A stretch of DNA of 64,000 nt from Microbacterium sp. SYP-A9085 (GTDB taxonomy: Bacteria; Actinomycetota; Actinomycetes; Actinomycetales; Microbacteriaceae): assembly GCF_009649635.1 (NCBI RefSeq), contig NZ_WJII01000004.1, forward strand, positions 62,001-126,000, written 5' to 3'. Position numbers and translations under genes: made by a program. Positions 55,963 to 63,526 of this stretch are shown piece after piece (position 1 is the stretch's first letter; each line of letters opens with the position of its first letter). A model generated the notes under the pieces. It was not told where the DNA came from and ran no database searches. It saw only the letters and a list, made by a program, of their open reading frames with translations.

Positions 55963-57004
55963 GCTGCGTCCTTTCACCCTTCGGTGTGTCGTCGTCCGTG
56001 GTCAGGTGGGGGGCGATGTCGCGGGGGTCCATGGTGCCGTCCAGCACCCGTTTGACCTGCTCGACGATCGGCATCTCGACACCGGAGGCGCGCGCCAGCT
56101 GCAGCACCGGCGCCACCGACGCCAGCCCCTCCGCGGTCTGCTGCATCTGCTTGACGACGTCCTTCAGGCTGTATCCCTGACCGAGCAGGCGTCCCGCGGT
56201 GTTGTTCCGGCTGAGCGGCGACTGGCACGTGGCGATCAGGTCGCCGAGGCCCGCCAGGCCCTGCAGCGTCTCGGTCTGCGCGCCCTGCGCGACGGCGAAG
56301 TCGGTCATCTCGACCAGGCCCCGCGTGATGATCGACGCCTTCGTGTTCTCGCCGTAGCCGACACCGTCCACGATGCCTATCGCGAGCGCGATGAGGTTCT
56401 TCAGCACGCCGCCGAACTCGGTCCCGATGACATCCGTGTTCACGAACGTGCGGAAGTAGCGGTTGCAGGCGCGCCGGGCGACAGCCTGCGCGGTCTCCTG
56501 GCTCGTGGATGCCACGACCGCGGCCGTCGGCTGCTCCCGGGCGATCTCCAGCGCGAGGTTCGGGCCGGAGGCGACGGCGATGCGGTCCGGGTCGCACGCG
56601 AGCACCTGCTCGAGAACCTGGCTCATCCGCAGCCCCGTGCGCTGCTCGATCCCCTTCATCAGGGACACGATCGGCACGTCGGTGTGCGCGACGAGTGGCC
56701 GCACCGCCTTCAGATTGTCGCGCGCGGACTGGCTGGGGACGCACACGTAGATCTGCTCGGCGCCGTCCACGGCCGCGGCCAGGTCCGGGGTCGCCGAGAT
56801 GCTGCGCGGCAGGTTGATCCCCGGCAGGTACCGGCTGTTGCGCTTGGCCTCGTCGATCTCGTGCGCGAGCTCCGGCCGGCGGGCCCACATCGTCACCCGT
56901 GCACCGCCGTCGGCGAGGATCTTGCCGAACGTGGTGCCCCAGTTGCCCGCCCCCAGCACGGCCACGCGCGAAACGGCCGGCGGACGGCGCTGTCTAGGAG
57001 TCAA
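55868..57004 (-). CDS. gpsA: glycerol-3-phosphate dehydrogenase [NAD(P)+] GpsA
   Basis: 378 residues, starting from a TTG (57002-57004) nine bases after AAGGAGA and overlapping the plsC stop region; a GTG 13 codons later is an alternative. VAVLGAGNWGTTFGKILADG is the nucleotide loop; VKG-type SLMKGIEQRTGLRMSQVLEQ, catalytic Lys in GTEFGGVLKNLIALAIGIV, and GLAGLGDLIATCQSPLSRNN follow. It makes sn-glycerol 3-phosphate for phospholipids. The C-terminal ~35 residues (after PHLTTDDDTPKGE) run into ddl. Confidence 0.93.
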   Translation of the reverse strand: MTPRQRRPPAVSRVAVLGAGNWGTTFGKILADGGARVTMWARRPELAHEIDEAKRNSRYLPGINLPRSISATPDLAAAVDGAEQIYVCVPSQSARDNLKAVRPLVAHTDVPIVSLMKGIEQRTGLRMSQVLEQVLACDPDRIAVASGPNLALEIAREQPTAAVVASTSQETAQAVARRACNRYFRTFVNTDVIGTEFGGVLKNLIALAIGIVDGVGYGENTKASIITRGLVEMTDFAVAQGAQTETLQGLAGLGDLIATCQSPLSRNNTAGRLLGQGYSLKDVVKQMQQTAEGLASVAPVLQLARASGVEMPIVEQVKRVLDGTMDPRDIAPHLTTDDDTPKGERTQHGQARGGGALWRTIQRAFDQFRDGGGSAARH

Positions 57005-57764
57005 GGCGACCGGTCTCCTTCTGGCCGTGGGCTGCCGGATTCCAGCGCTCTGCAGGTGCGGGTGTGCCCCGCACGCCCGCGAGCAGCTCGGCGATCCGGT
57101 CCATGACGGTGGTCGTGGCACGCGTCAGCGTATCGCGCTGCGTGCCGGTGGCCCGGTACTCGCTGAGGTCGACCGGATCGCCGACGACCACCGTCATCCT
57201 CCGCCGCGGCGGCCACAGGCGCAGCCGTCCGTACCGCGGCATGAGCTGCTGAGCGCCCCACTGGGCCATCGGGATGAGCGGGATGTCTCCCGTCAGCGCC
57301 AGGCGCACGGCGCCGGTCTTGCCGCGCATCGGCCACAGCTCGGGGTCGCGGGTGAGCGAGCCCTCCGGGTACACGACGACGCCGCGCCCGTGCTCCACGA
57401 GCGTGCGGGAGGTCTGGATCGTCTCGCGGGCCGCGGCGGACGACGCCGTCCGCGCGACCGGGACCATGCCCGTGGCGCGAAGCGCCCAGCCGACCACCGG
57501 GATCCGGAAGAGGCTCTCCTTCGCCATGAACCGGGGGGCGCGGCCCATCCGCCAGACCGCCACTGCGACGATCAGCGGGTCGATCTCGCTGTGGTGGTTC
57601 GCGGCGAGGACGAACGCACCGGTGCGGGGCAGCTTCTCGGCGCCGACGATTTCGATGCGCGCCATCAGCGAGACCAGCGGGACCACGACGCCGGCGAGCG
57701 GCCAGAACACGCTCGGGCGGGTCTTCTCCGTCGAGGCGCGCGGGCGCTTCCTGTTGCGGCGCAC
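56994..57764 (-). CDS. plsC: 1-acyl-sn-glycerol-3-phosphate acyltransferase (PlsC-type)
   Basis: 256 residues from a GTG. One N-terminal hydrophobic segment (VFWPLAGVVVPLVSLMA), then the catalytic motif AANHHSEIDPLIVAV (His57-x4-Asp62), substrate motif ESLFRIPVVGWALRATGMVP, VVYPEGSLTRDPE (motif III) and IPLIPMAQWG (motif IV). It acylates lysophosphatidic acid. Between murA and gpsA, it supplies the acceptor pathway for CdsA. Confidence 0.92.
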   Translation of the reverse strand: MRRNRKRPRASTEKTRPSVFWPLAGVVVPLVSLMARIEIVGAEKLPRTGAFVLAANHHSEIDPLIVAVAVWRMGRAPRFMAKESLFRIPVVGWALRATGMVPVARTASSAAARETIQTSRTLVEHGRGVVVYPEGSLTRDPELWPMRGKTGAVRLALTGDIPLIPMAQWGAQQLMPRYGRLRLWPPRRRMTVVVGDPVDLSEYRATGTQRDTLTRATTTVMDRIAELLAGVRGTPAPAERWNPAAHGQKETGRLDS

Positions 57765-57766
57765 GC

Positions 57767-59131
57767 TCAGTCCAGGACGTCGAAGTCGGCGCCCAGCGCG
57801 GTGAGCTTGCTGAAGAACTTCTCGTAGCCGCGGCTGATGATGCCGACGTTGTGCACAGTGGAGGCGCCGGTCGCGGTGAGGGCGGCGATGACATGGCTGT
57901 ATCCGCCGCGCAGGTCCGGCACCGTGATGTCGGCACCGACGAGCGGGGTGGGACCGGTGATCACTGCGGCCTGCTCCAGGTTGCGGCGCGGCACGCGGCG
58001 CGGCCCGTCCTGCAGCCCATGCGGGTGCACGACGATGTCCGCGCCCATCTTCACCAGCGCGGAGGTGAACCCGAACCGGTTCTCGTACACGGTCTCGTGG
58101 ACCACGGACTCGCCGTGCGCCTGGGTGAGCGCGACGATCAGCGGCTGCTGCCAGTCGGTCATGAACCCGGGGTGCACGTCGGTCTCCACGGTCACCGGCT
58201 TCAGGTCGCCGCCGCGGCGGAAGAGGATGCCGTCCTCACGGATCTCGAAGTCGCCGCCGACCTTGCGCAGCACGTTCAGGAACGTCAGCATCTCGGGCTG
58301 CCGGGCGCCGCCCACGAAGATCTCGCCGTCGGTGGCCAGCGCGGCGCTGGCCCAGCTGGCGGCCTCGTTGCGGTCGAACACCGCACGATGCTCGTACCCG
58401 AAGAGCCGGTCGACGCCCTCGATGAGGATCACCCGGTTCGGCTCGTAGGAGATGATGGCGCCCATCTTCTGCAGCACCGCGATGAGGTCCATGATCTCGG
58501 GCTCGATCGCCGCGTTGCGCAGCTCCGTGACGCCCTCGGCGCGCACGGCGGTCAGCAGCACCTGCTCGGTCGCCCCGACGCTCGGGTACGGCAGGTGGAT
58601 GTTCGCGCCGCGCAGTCCGCTCGGGGCAGACAGGCGGATGCCGCTGGGCAGCTTCTCGACCGCGGCGCCGAACTTGCGCAGGGCGTCCAGGTGGAAGTCG
58701 ATCGGCCGGTCGCCGATCCGGCATCCGCCGAGGTCCGGGATGAACGCCTGCCCGAGCCTGTGCAGCAGCGGCCCGCAGAAGAGGATCGGGATCCGCGATG
58801 CGCCGGCGTGGGCGTCGATCTCCTCCATGTGCGCCGACTCGACGTCGGACGGGTCGAGGTGGAACGTGCCCTCTTCGTCGCCGTCCGTGACGCGCACGCC
58901 GTGCACCTCCAGCAACGACCGCACCACGGCGACGTCGCTGATCCCGGGGACGTCCCGGAGGATGCTGGGGGTCTCCCCGAGGAGGGCCGCCACCATCGCC
59001 TTCGTAACGAGGTTCTTCGCACCCTTGACATCCACGCGGCCGCGCAGCGGCCTGCCCCCGCGGATCGCGAGCGTCTCGCCGGACCCTCCTGTCGCACCGC
59101 TCATCCGCGTCAAGCCGTTCAGGAGTGTCAT
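57767..59131 (-). CDS. murA: UDP-N-acetylglucosamine 1-carboxyvinyltransferase MurA
   Basis: 454 residues from MTLLNGLTRMSGATGGSGET; a GAGG lies eight bases upstream, and a second ATG nine codons later is an alternative. VDVKGAKNLVTKAMVAALLG holds the UDP-GlcNAc-binding Lys/Asn, and IPDLGGCRIGDRPIDFHLDA holds Cys137, equivalent to the fosfomycin-targeted Cys115 of E. coli. VETDVHPGFMTDWQQPLIVA is conserved near the end. First committed step of peptidoglycan synthesis. It begins only 26 bases after the leuD stop. Confidence 0.95.
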   Translation of the reverse strand: MTLLNGLTRMSGATGGSGETLAIRGGRPLRGRVDVKGAKNLVTKAMVAALLGETPSILRDVPGISDVAVVRSLLEVHGVRVTDGDEEGTFHLDPSDVESAHMEEIDAHAGASRIPILFCGPLLHRLGQAFIPDLGGCRIGDRPIDFHLDALRKFGAAVEKLPSGIRLSAPSGLRGANIHLPYPSVGATEQVLLTAVRAEGVTELRNAAIEPEIMDLIAVLQKMGAIISYEPNRVILIEGVDRLFGYEHRAVFDRNEAASWASAALATDGEIFVGGARQPEMLTFLNVLRKVGGDFEIREDGILFRRGGDLKPVTVETDVHPGFMTDWQQPLIVALTQAHGESVVHETVYENRFGFTSALVKMGADIVVHPHGLQDGPRRVPRRNLEQAAVITGPTPLVGADITVPDLRGGYSHVIAALTATGASTVHNVGIISRGYEKFFSKLTALGADFDVLD

Positions 59132-59157
59132 GCGATGTGCCTCACAATGGGTCGGAA

Positions 59158-59769
59158 TCAATCAGCGGGCTGCGGTTGCACCGGAAGGGTGCGGGGCCTC
59201 CAACCCGCGCGATGCGCCTCGTAGGCGGCGATCCTGGCTTCGTTGCGGAGGGTGAGTCCGATGTCGTCGAATCCCTCCAGAAGCCGCCACCTAGTGTAAT
59301 CGTCGATCTCGAATCCGACCTGGAGTTCGCCGAGAGTCGCCGTGCGCGCCTGCAGGTCCACGGTGATCTGCGCACCGGGCTGGGCGGCGATCGCCGCCCA
59401 GATCCGCTCGATGTCGGGCTCGGCCACGACTCCGGTGACAAGGCCCTGCTTGCCGGCGTTGCCGCGGAAGATGTCGGCGAACTTCGGGCTCAGCACTGCA
59501 CGGAAGCCATAGTCGCGCAGCGCCCACACGGCGTGCTCGCGGCTGGAGCCGGTCCCGAAGTCCGGGCCCGCGACGAGTACGGAGGCGTTCCGGTACCGCT
59601 CCTGATTGAGCACGAAGTCCGGGTCCTGGCGCCAGTTGGCGAACAAGGCGTCCTCGAATCCGGTCTTCGTGACGCGCTTGAGGTACACCGCCGGGATGAT
59701 CTGGTCGGTGTCCACGGCGGAGCGCTGCAACGGGGCGGCGACGCCGGTGTGCGTCGTGAACTTCTCCAT
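59158..59769 (-). CDS. leuD: 3-isopropylmalate dehydratase small subunit
   Basis: 203 residues. [20 protein letters not shown] then [33 protein letters not shown] and [14 protein letters not shown] are the aconitase swivel-domain signatures. With LeuC it isomerises 2- to 3-isopropylmalate. It starts one base after the leuC stop region, so the subunits are co-translated, and ends close to murA. Confidence 0.97.
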   Translation of the reverse strand: MEKFTTHTGVAAPLQRSAVDTDQIIPAVYLKRVTKTGFEDALFANWRQDPDFVLNQERYRNASVLVAGPDFGTGSSREHAVWALRDYGFRAVLSPKFADIFRGNAGKQGLVTGVVAEPDIERIWAAIAAQPGAQITVDLQARTATLGELQVGFEIDDYTRWRLLEGFDDIGLTLRNEARIAAYEAHRAGWRPRTLPVQPQPAD

Positions 59770-59770
59770 G

Positions 59771-61249
59771 TCAGACCGCCTTCGCCTGGTTGGCCGCGCC
59801 GACGCGGTCCGCGGTATCGTCGAGGTCGCTCGGGCTGGACAGGGTGCCGCGCACCGCGGTGGCGGCGGCGACCAGCGGCGAGACGAGGTGGGTGCGTCCG
59901 CCCTTTCCCTGGCGACCTTCGAAGTTCCGGTTGCTCGTCGAGGCGCAGCGCTCCCCCGGCGCCAGCTGATCCGGGTTCATGCCCAGGCACATCGAGCAGC
60001 CGGCGAACCGCCATTCGGCGCCGAACTCGGTGAACACCGTGTCCAGGCCCTCGGCCTCGGCCTCCAGCCGCACCCGCGCCGAGCCCGGCACCACCATGAC
60101 CCGGACCCCATCGGCCTTGCGACGCCCTCGCACTATCGACGCGAATGCGCGCAGGTCTTCGATCCGGCTGTTCGTGCACGAGCCCATGAACACGGCGTCC
60201 ACGCGCACATCCTTCAGCGGCGTGCCGGCCTGAAGATCCATGTACTGCAGGGCGCGCTCGGCGGCGGCGCGCTCGTTCGGGTCGGTGAACTGCTCCGGGG
60301 CGGGCACCACACCGGACAGCGACACGCCCTGGCCGGGGTTCGTCCCCCACGTGACGAACGGCTCGAGCTCCGCGGCGTCGATGAACACCTCGGCGTCGTA
60401 GACCGCGCCCTCATCCGACGGCAGCGTCCGCCAGTAGGCGACCGCCTCGTCCCAGTCGCGGCCGCTCGGCGCGTGCGGGCGGCCCTTCAGGTAGGCGAAC
60501 GTCTTCTCGTCGGGGGCCACCATACCGGCGCGGGCGCCGGCCTCGATCGACATGTTGCACATCGTCATCCGCCCCTCCATGGAGAGGGATCGGATGGCGC
60601 TGCCGCGGTACTCGAGCACGTAGCCCTGGCCGCCGTTCGTGCCGATCTTCGCTATCACGGCGAGGATGACGTCCTTCGCGGTGACGCCCGGCCGCAGCTC
60701 GCCCTCGACCGTGATCGCCATCGTCTTGAACGGCTTCAGCGGCAGCGTCTGGGTGGCCAGCACGTGCTCGACCTCGCTCGTGCCGATGCCGAACGCCATG
60801 GCGCCGAACGCGCCGTGCGTGGAGGTGTGGCTGTCGCCGCAGACCACGGTGATCCCCGGCATGGTCAGGCCCAGCTGCGGGCCGACCACGTGGACGATCC
60901 CCTGGTCCTTGTCGCCGAGGGAGTGCAGGCGCACCCCGAACTCCTCCGCGTTGCGGCGCAGCGTCTCGATCTGGGTGCGGCTGGTGAGGTCGGCGATCGG
61001 CTTGTCGATGTCGAGCGTCGGCGTGTTGTGGTCCTCGGTGGCGATCGTGAGATCCAGGCGGCGCACGCCGCGTCCCTCGGCGCGCAGGCCGTCGAAGGCT
61101 TGCGGGCTCGTCACCTCGTGCACCAGGTGCAGATCGATGTAGATGAGGTCCGGCTGTCCGTCCTCGCCCTTGACCACGACGTGGTCGTCCCAGACCTTCT
61201 CGGCCAGGGTGCGCGGATGATCGGGGATCACCGAAGCGGGTGTGCTCAT
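59771..61249 (-). CDS. leuC: 3-isopropylmalate dehydratase large subunit
   Basis: 492 residues from [20 protein letters not shown] with GAGGAGAACG upstream; a much longer in-frame start was rejected. [40 protein letters not shown], and the 4Fe-4S cysteines in [14 protein letters not shown] and [13 protein letters not shown] identify the aconitase-family subunit. It sits downstream of a leucine leader peptide and attenuator at 61276-61361. Confidence 0.97.
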   Translation of the reverse strand: MSTPASVIPDHPRTLAEKVWDDHVVVKGEDGQPDLIYIDLHLVHEVTSPQAFDGLRAEGRGVRRLDLTIATEDHNTPTLDIDKPIADLTSRTQIETLRRNAEEFGVRLHSLGDKDQGIVHVVGPQLGLTMPGITVVCGDSHTSTHGAFGAMAFGIGTSEVEHVLATQTLPLKPFKTMAITVEGELRPGVTAKDVILAVIAKIGTNGGQGYVLEYRGSAIRSLSMEGRMTMCNMSIEAGARAGMVAPDEKTFAYLKGRPHAPSGRDWDEAVAYWRTLPSDEGAVYDAEVFIDAAELEPFVTWGTNPGQGVSLSGVVPAPEQFTDPNERAAAERALQYMDLQAGTPLKDVRVDAVFMGSCTNSRIEDLRAFASIVRGRRKADGVRVMVVPGSARVRLEAEAEGLDTVFTEFGAEWRFAGCSMCLGMNPDQLAPGERCASTSNRNFEGRQGKGGRTHLVSPLVAAATAVRGTLSSPSDLDDTADRVGAANQAKAV

Positions 61250-61275
61250 GATTGTTCGTTCTCCTCGGGGAGCGT

Positions 61276-61311
61276 GAAAGCCCACGACGACCTCCGCGAC
61301 GAGCCTGGGCT
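61276..61311 (-). terminator. attenuator terminator of the leuCD leader
   Basis: On the minus strand AGCCCA (61306-61311) pairs with TGGGCT (61279-61284), followed by TTTC. The loop contains GCTCGTCGCG (61295-61304), which can instead pair with CGCGGCGAGC (61322-61331) inside the leader-peptide codons, a 10-bp stem with one G-U. The two pairings cannot coexist without a pseudoknot, the layout of a transcription attenuator. Confidence 0.65.
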
Positions 61312-61316
61312 GAGGA

Positions 61317-61361
61317 TCAGAGCTCGCCGCGGCCGATAAGGAGAAGCCTGGCGGTCCGCAC
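61317..61361 (-). CDS. leuL: leucine leader peptide ([14 protein letters not shown])
   Basis: 14 codons from GTG 61359-61361 to TGA 61317-61319: GTG CGG ACC GCC AGG, then CTT CTC CTT ATC, and a final CTC before the stop. Four of 14 residues are Leu, three consecutive and two encoded by CTT, rare in this GC-rich genome. TACCCT lies six bases upstream of the GTG, so the transcript should start at the leader itself. Ribosome stalling on Leu codons would leave 61322-61331 free to form the antiterminator. Similar Leu leaders have been predicted for actinobacterial leu genes (family knowledge). Confidence 0.75.
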   Translation of the reverse strand: MRTARLLLIGRGEL

Positions 61362-61367
61362 GGGCCC

Positions 61368-61373
61368 AGGGTA
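61368..61373 (-). promoter_or_regulatory. -10 box of the leu leader (leaderless)
   Basis: TACCCT on the minus strand, six bases (GGGCCC) before the leader-peptide GTG, within TGATACCCT. Confidence 0.55.
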
Positions 61374-61413
61374 TCACCGCCGCCTCCGAGGACGCCGCGT
61401 GCGACATCACAGG

Positions 61414-62418
61414 TCAGCGGGACGCGGCATCCTGCCCCGTCTTCTCGCGGCGCGCGGCAAGAAGACTCGCGACGGTCGCGACGACCATCGCCACGACGAT
61501 CACCACGAGGGAGGCGATCGTGGAGATCTCCGGCGCCCAGTCCACCGGCGCGCCGCCGTTGATGAACGGCACCTCGTTCACGTGCAGCGCGTGGGCGAAG
61601 AGCTTGACGCCGATGAACGCGAGGATGAACGCTATCCCGTAGTGCAGGTAGCGCAGCCGGTCCAGCAGGCCGCCCAGCAGGAAGTAGAGCTGGCGCAGAC
61701 CCATCAGGGCGAAGATGTTCGCGGTGAACACGATGAACGCGTCGTGCGTGATGCCGAAGATCGCGGGGATCGAGTCGATCGCGAAGATGAGGTCCGTCAC
61801 GCCGATGGCGACGAAGACGAGGATCATGGGCGTCCACACCTTCACCCCGCCGATAGTGGTGCGCAGCTTCGAGCCCTCGTAGTGGTCGCTGATGTTGATG
61901 AACCGGCGCAGGAACCGCACGATGCCCGTCTCGGTCTGCGCGTCGTCCTCCACCTTGCCGGGGAACGCCTGGCGCCAGGCCGTGTACACGAGGAACAGCC
62001 CGAAGATGTAGAAGATCCAGCTGAAGTTCTCGATCAGCGCCGCGCCCAGCAGGATGAACAGTCCCCGCAGCACGAGCGCGATGATGATGCCCACCATCAG
62101 TACCTCCTGCTGATACCGCCGGGGCACGGAGAACTGGGTCATCAGAAGGACGAAGACGAACAGGTTGTCGATGGACAGGCTGTACTCGGTGAGCCAGCCG
62201 GCTACGAACTGCCCGGCGGCGTCACCGTCGCCGGTGGTCCACAGCAGGAGCACCGAGAAGATGAGAGCGAGCGTGACGTAGAAGACGACCCACAGCGTGG
62301 CCTCCCGCATGGAGGGGATGTGCGGGCGTTTCAGGATGATCAGCAGGTCTGCGGCGAGGATGAGCACGAGCACGACCATTGCCGTGATCTCGAACCACGC
62401 GGGGATGACGAAGTCCAT
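61414..62418 (-). CDS. TerC/Alx-family integral membrane protein (probable Mn2+ exporter)
   Basis: 334 residues, about nine membrane helices. [20 protein letters not shown] holds the acidic residues of the TerC signature, repeated in the second half as [39 protein letters not shown] follows. TerC/Alx/MeeY/MeeF proteins export Mn2+ or metallate exoenzymes. A yybP-ykoY-type riboswitch in the leader supports a Mn2+ role. GAAAGG four bases before the ATG is the ribosome-binding site that the leader can hide. Confidence 0.93.
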   Translation of the reverse strand: MDFVIPAWFEITAMVVLVLILAADLLIILKRPHIPSMREATLWVVFYVTLALIFSVLLLWTTGDGDAAGQFVAGWLTEYSLSIDNLFVFVLLMTQFSVPRRYQQEVLMVGIIIALVLRGLFILLGAALIENFSWIFYIFGLFLVYTAWRQAFPGKVEDDAQTETGIVRFLRRFINISDHYEGSKLRTTIGGVKVWTPMILVFVAIGVTDLIFAIDSIPAIFGITHDAFIVFTANIFALMGLRQLYFLLGGLLDRLRYLHYGIAFILAFIGVKLFAHALHVNEVPFINGGAPVDWAPEISTIASLVVIVVAMVVATVASLLAARREKTGQDAASR

Positions 62419-62423
62419 GGGGC

Positions 62424-62541
62424 CTTTCGAAGGGTCGGTGACTCGTCGAAAGTCTCTCCCCCGCCGAAGCGGAGCGCGCCCGGAAGTCCTCCGACGGACT
62501 CCGTGATGACGGACGTGCAGTGTGCGGGATACTCCCTCTCT
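62424..62541 (-). ncRNA. yybP-ykoY Mn2+ riboswitch controlling terC
   Basis: On the minus strand the leader runs GAGAGGGAGTA (near 62530-62540), CGTCATCA (middle), then GGGGGAGAGACTTTCG (ending near 62447), the conserved elements of the yybP-ykoY aptamer. Aptamer P1 can use CTTT of GACTTTCG. Alternatively CTTTCGA (62446-62452) pairs with TCGAAAG (62424-62430), which hides the GAAAGG ribosome-binding site (62423-62428). Mn2+ binding would free it: an ON switch. Confidence 0.8.
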
Positions 62542-62547
62542 GCGGAC

Positions 62548-62553
62548 AGTCTA
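62548..62553 (-). promoter_or_regulatory. -10 box of the terC transcript, overlapping the PAP2 stop codon
   Basis: TAGACT on the minus strand; its TAG is the stop codon of the PAP2 gene. Six bases later the riboswitch aptamer begins, which fits a start at its first base. Confidence 0.55.
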
Positions 62554-63246
62554 GCGGCCGGTGGTGCGCGACGCGGATACCGCCGGGGTTCGCAGCGGCC
62601 CGACCCGGGTCATCACCGCGTTCAGCGGTATCGCGATGGCCACGACCACGATGACCGCGGCCACGACGTCCGTCGGATAGTGGACGCCCAGATACACCCG
62701 AGACCAGGCGACGGCCACCACCAGCACCGCGCCGGCCACGGCCGCCGCCCGTCGTGCGCGGAGGGATGCTATCGACAGAGCGAGCGCGCAGACGAGGGCT
62801 GTTGCGAACGCGGTGTGCCCGCTGGGAAAGCTGAACGTGACCGGATCGGGCACGAGGAGCCGCGTGAGCCCGGTCGGTTCCGGGCGCACACGGCGGACGA
62901 CGAGCTTCATCCCCTCAGCGGCGGCCCACGGAACGGCCAGGAGCACCCCGGCGCGCAGCGCGCCGCGCCACGTGCCGGTCAGCAGCAGCGCCCATGCGAG
63001 CAGGAGGACGCCCAGCAGGATCGCGCCGGTCGGGCCGAACAGGCCGTCGATGAGCTGGCACAGCGCATCCAGCAGCGGGTTGTGCGCTGCGCCGACGGCG
63101 GCCACCACCTTCAGCTCCCCCACCGACCAGGCGGGAGTCGCCACGATGAGGCGTCCGATGGCGGCGACGCCCAGGACGGCGGCGAGCCCGATGCCGACGG
63201 TTGCCAGGACGGTGGGTCGCGCCGTGCGCGCAGAGACGGTGGTCAC
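62551..63246 (-). CDS. PAP2-family membrane phosphatase
   Basis: 231 residues from a GTG, about six membrane helices. The three phosphatase motifs are complete: KLVVRRVRPEP (C1), FSFPSGHTAFATAL (C2, catalytic His) and SRVYLGVHYPTDVVAA (C3, nucleophile His). Such enzymes dephosphorylate phosphatidic acid, phosphatidylglycerophosphate or undecaprenyl pyrophosphate; which one cannot be told. Its stop codon lies within the promoter of the terC transcript. Confidence 0.92.
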   Translation of the reverse strand: MTTVSARTARPTVLATVGIGLAAVLGVAAIGRLIVATPAWSVGELKVVAAVGAAHNPLLDALCQLIDGLFGPTGAILLGVLLLAWALLLTGTWRGALRAGVLLAVPWAAAEGMKLVVRRVRPEPTGLTRLLVPDPVTFSFPSGHTAFATALVCALALSIASLRARRAAAVAGAVLVVAVAWSRVYLGVHYPTDVVAAVIVVVAIAIPLNAVMTRVGPLRTPAVSASRTTGR

Positions 63247-63307
63247 GTCAGGAGCATGCGCGCCGACCCTATGACTTCCTCGGGAGCCGGGCCCGGGGAT
63301 GCGAAAA

Positions 63308-63331
63308 GGGCCGGTCCGTGCGGACCGGCCC
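63308..63331 (-). terminator. terminator of the displaced tRNA-Glu gene
   Basis: GGGCCGGTCC (63308-63317), loop GTGC, GGACCGGCCC (63322-63331); on the minus strand TTTTC follows. It directly follows the tRNA-Glu 3' half and is the natural terminator of the complete gene. Confidence 0.88.
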
Positions 63332-63334
63332 TGT

Positions 63335-63380
63335 TGGTGACCCCAGCGGGATTCGAACCCGCGTTACCGCCGTGAGAGGG
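63335..63380 (-). other. 3' half of tRNA-Glu (anticodon CTC): attachment-site junction of an integrated element
   Basis: On the minus strand the sequence runs from CCCTCTCAC (anticodon loop, anticodon CTC) through GGCGG, TAAC, the T arm GCGGG-TTCGAAT-CCCGC and acceptor strand TGGGGTC to A-CCA. The 5' half of the tRNA is missing: where CCGCC should pair with GGCGG, the sequence reads ATTCC. Integrases that use tRNA genes leave exactly such a 3' copy at the distal end of the element. The chromosome therefore lies to the left (terminator and PAP2) and the element to the right. Confidence 0.8.
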
Positions 63381-63526
63381 GAATCAGCTCCCCCGCAACT
63401 GCGTGCCGGACCCTGTTCTGCTCTGTGTTTACAGGGGTTCCGCGTGCGTCGAGTGCGTGACGGCGGGTCTCGTCGTCAGCGTTTGTTGCCATTCTGTTGC
63501 CACGGTTGCGCCCTTCGGAAGCGGTA
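63381..63526. other. element end without genes; short direct repeats
   Basis: 146 bases between the attachment junction and the DUF1998 gene. It contains TGTTGCCA twice (63484-63491 and 63495-63502), an 11-base period, i.e. one helical turn, as in integrase arm sites. No credible gene. Confidence 0.4.

Noticed and set aside
57004-57121. Longer N-terminus for gpsA inside plsC
   Set aside because: The extension has no GpsA similarity and would overlap plsC by over 100 bases; the TTG after AAGGAGA is better.
61306-61371. Alternative leu antiterminator using CCTGGGC just before the leader GTG
   Set aside because: It pairs well with GCCCAGG, but with the -10 box only six bases from the GTG that segment would lie upstream of the transcription start.
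63335-63420. Intact tRNA gene at the right end
   Set aside because: The acceptor 5' strand, D arm and 5' anticodon strand are absent upstream of the CTC loop, so it is only a 3' half.
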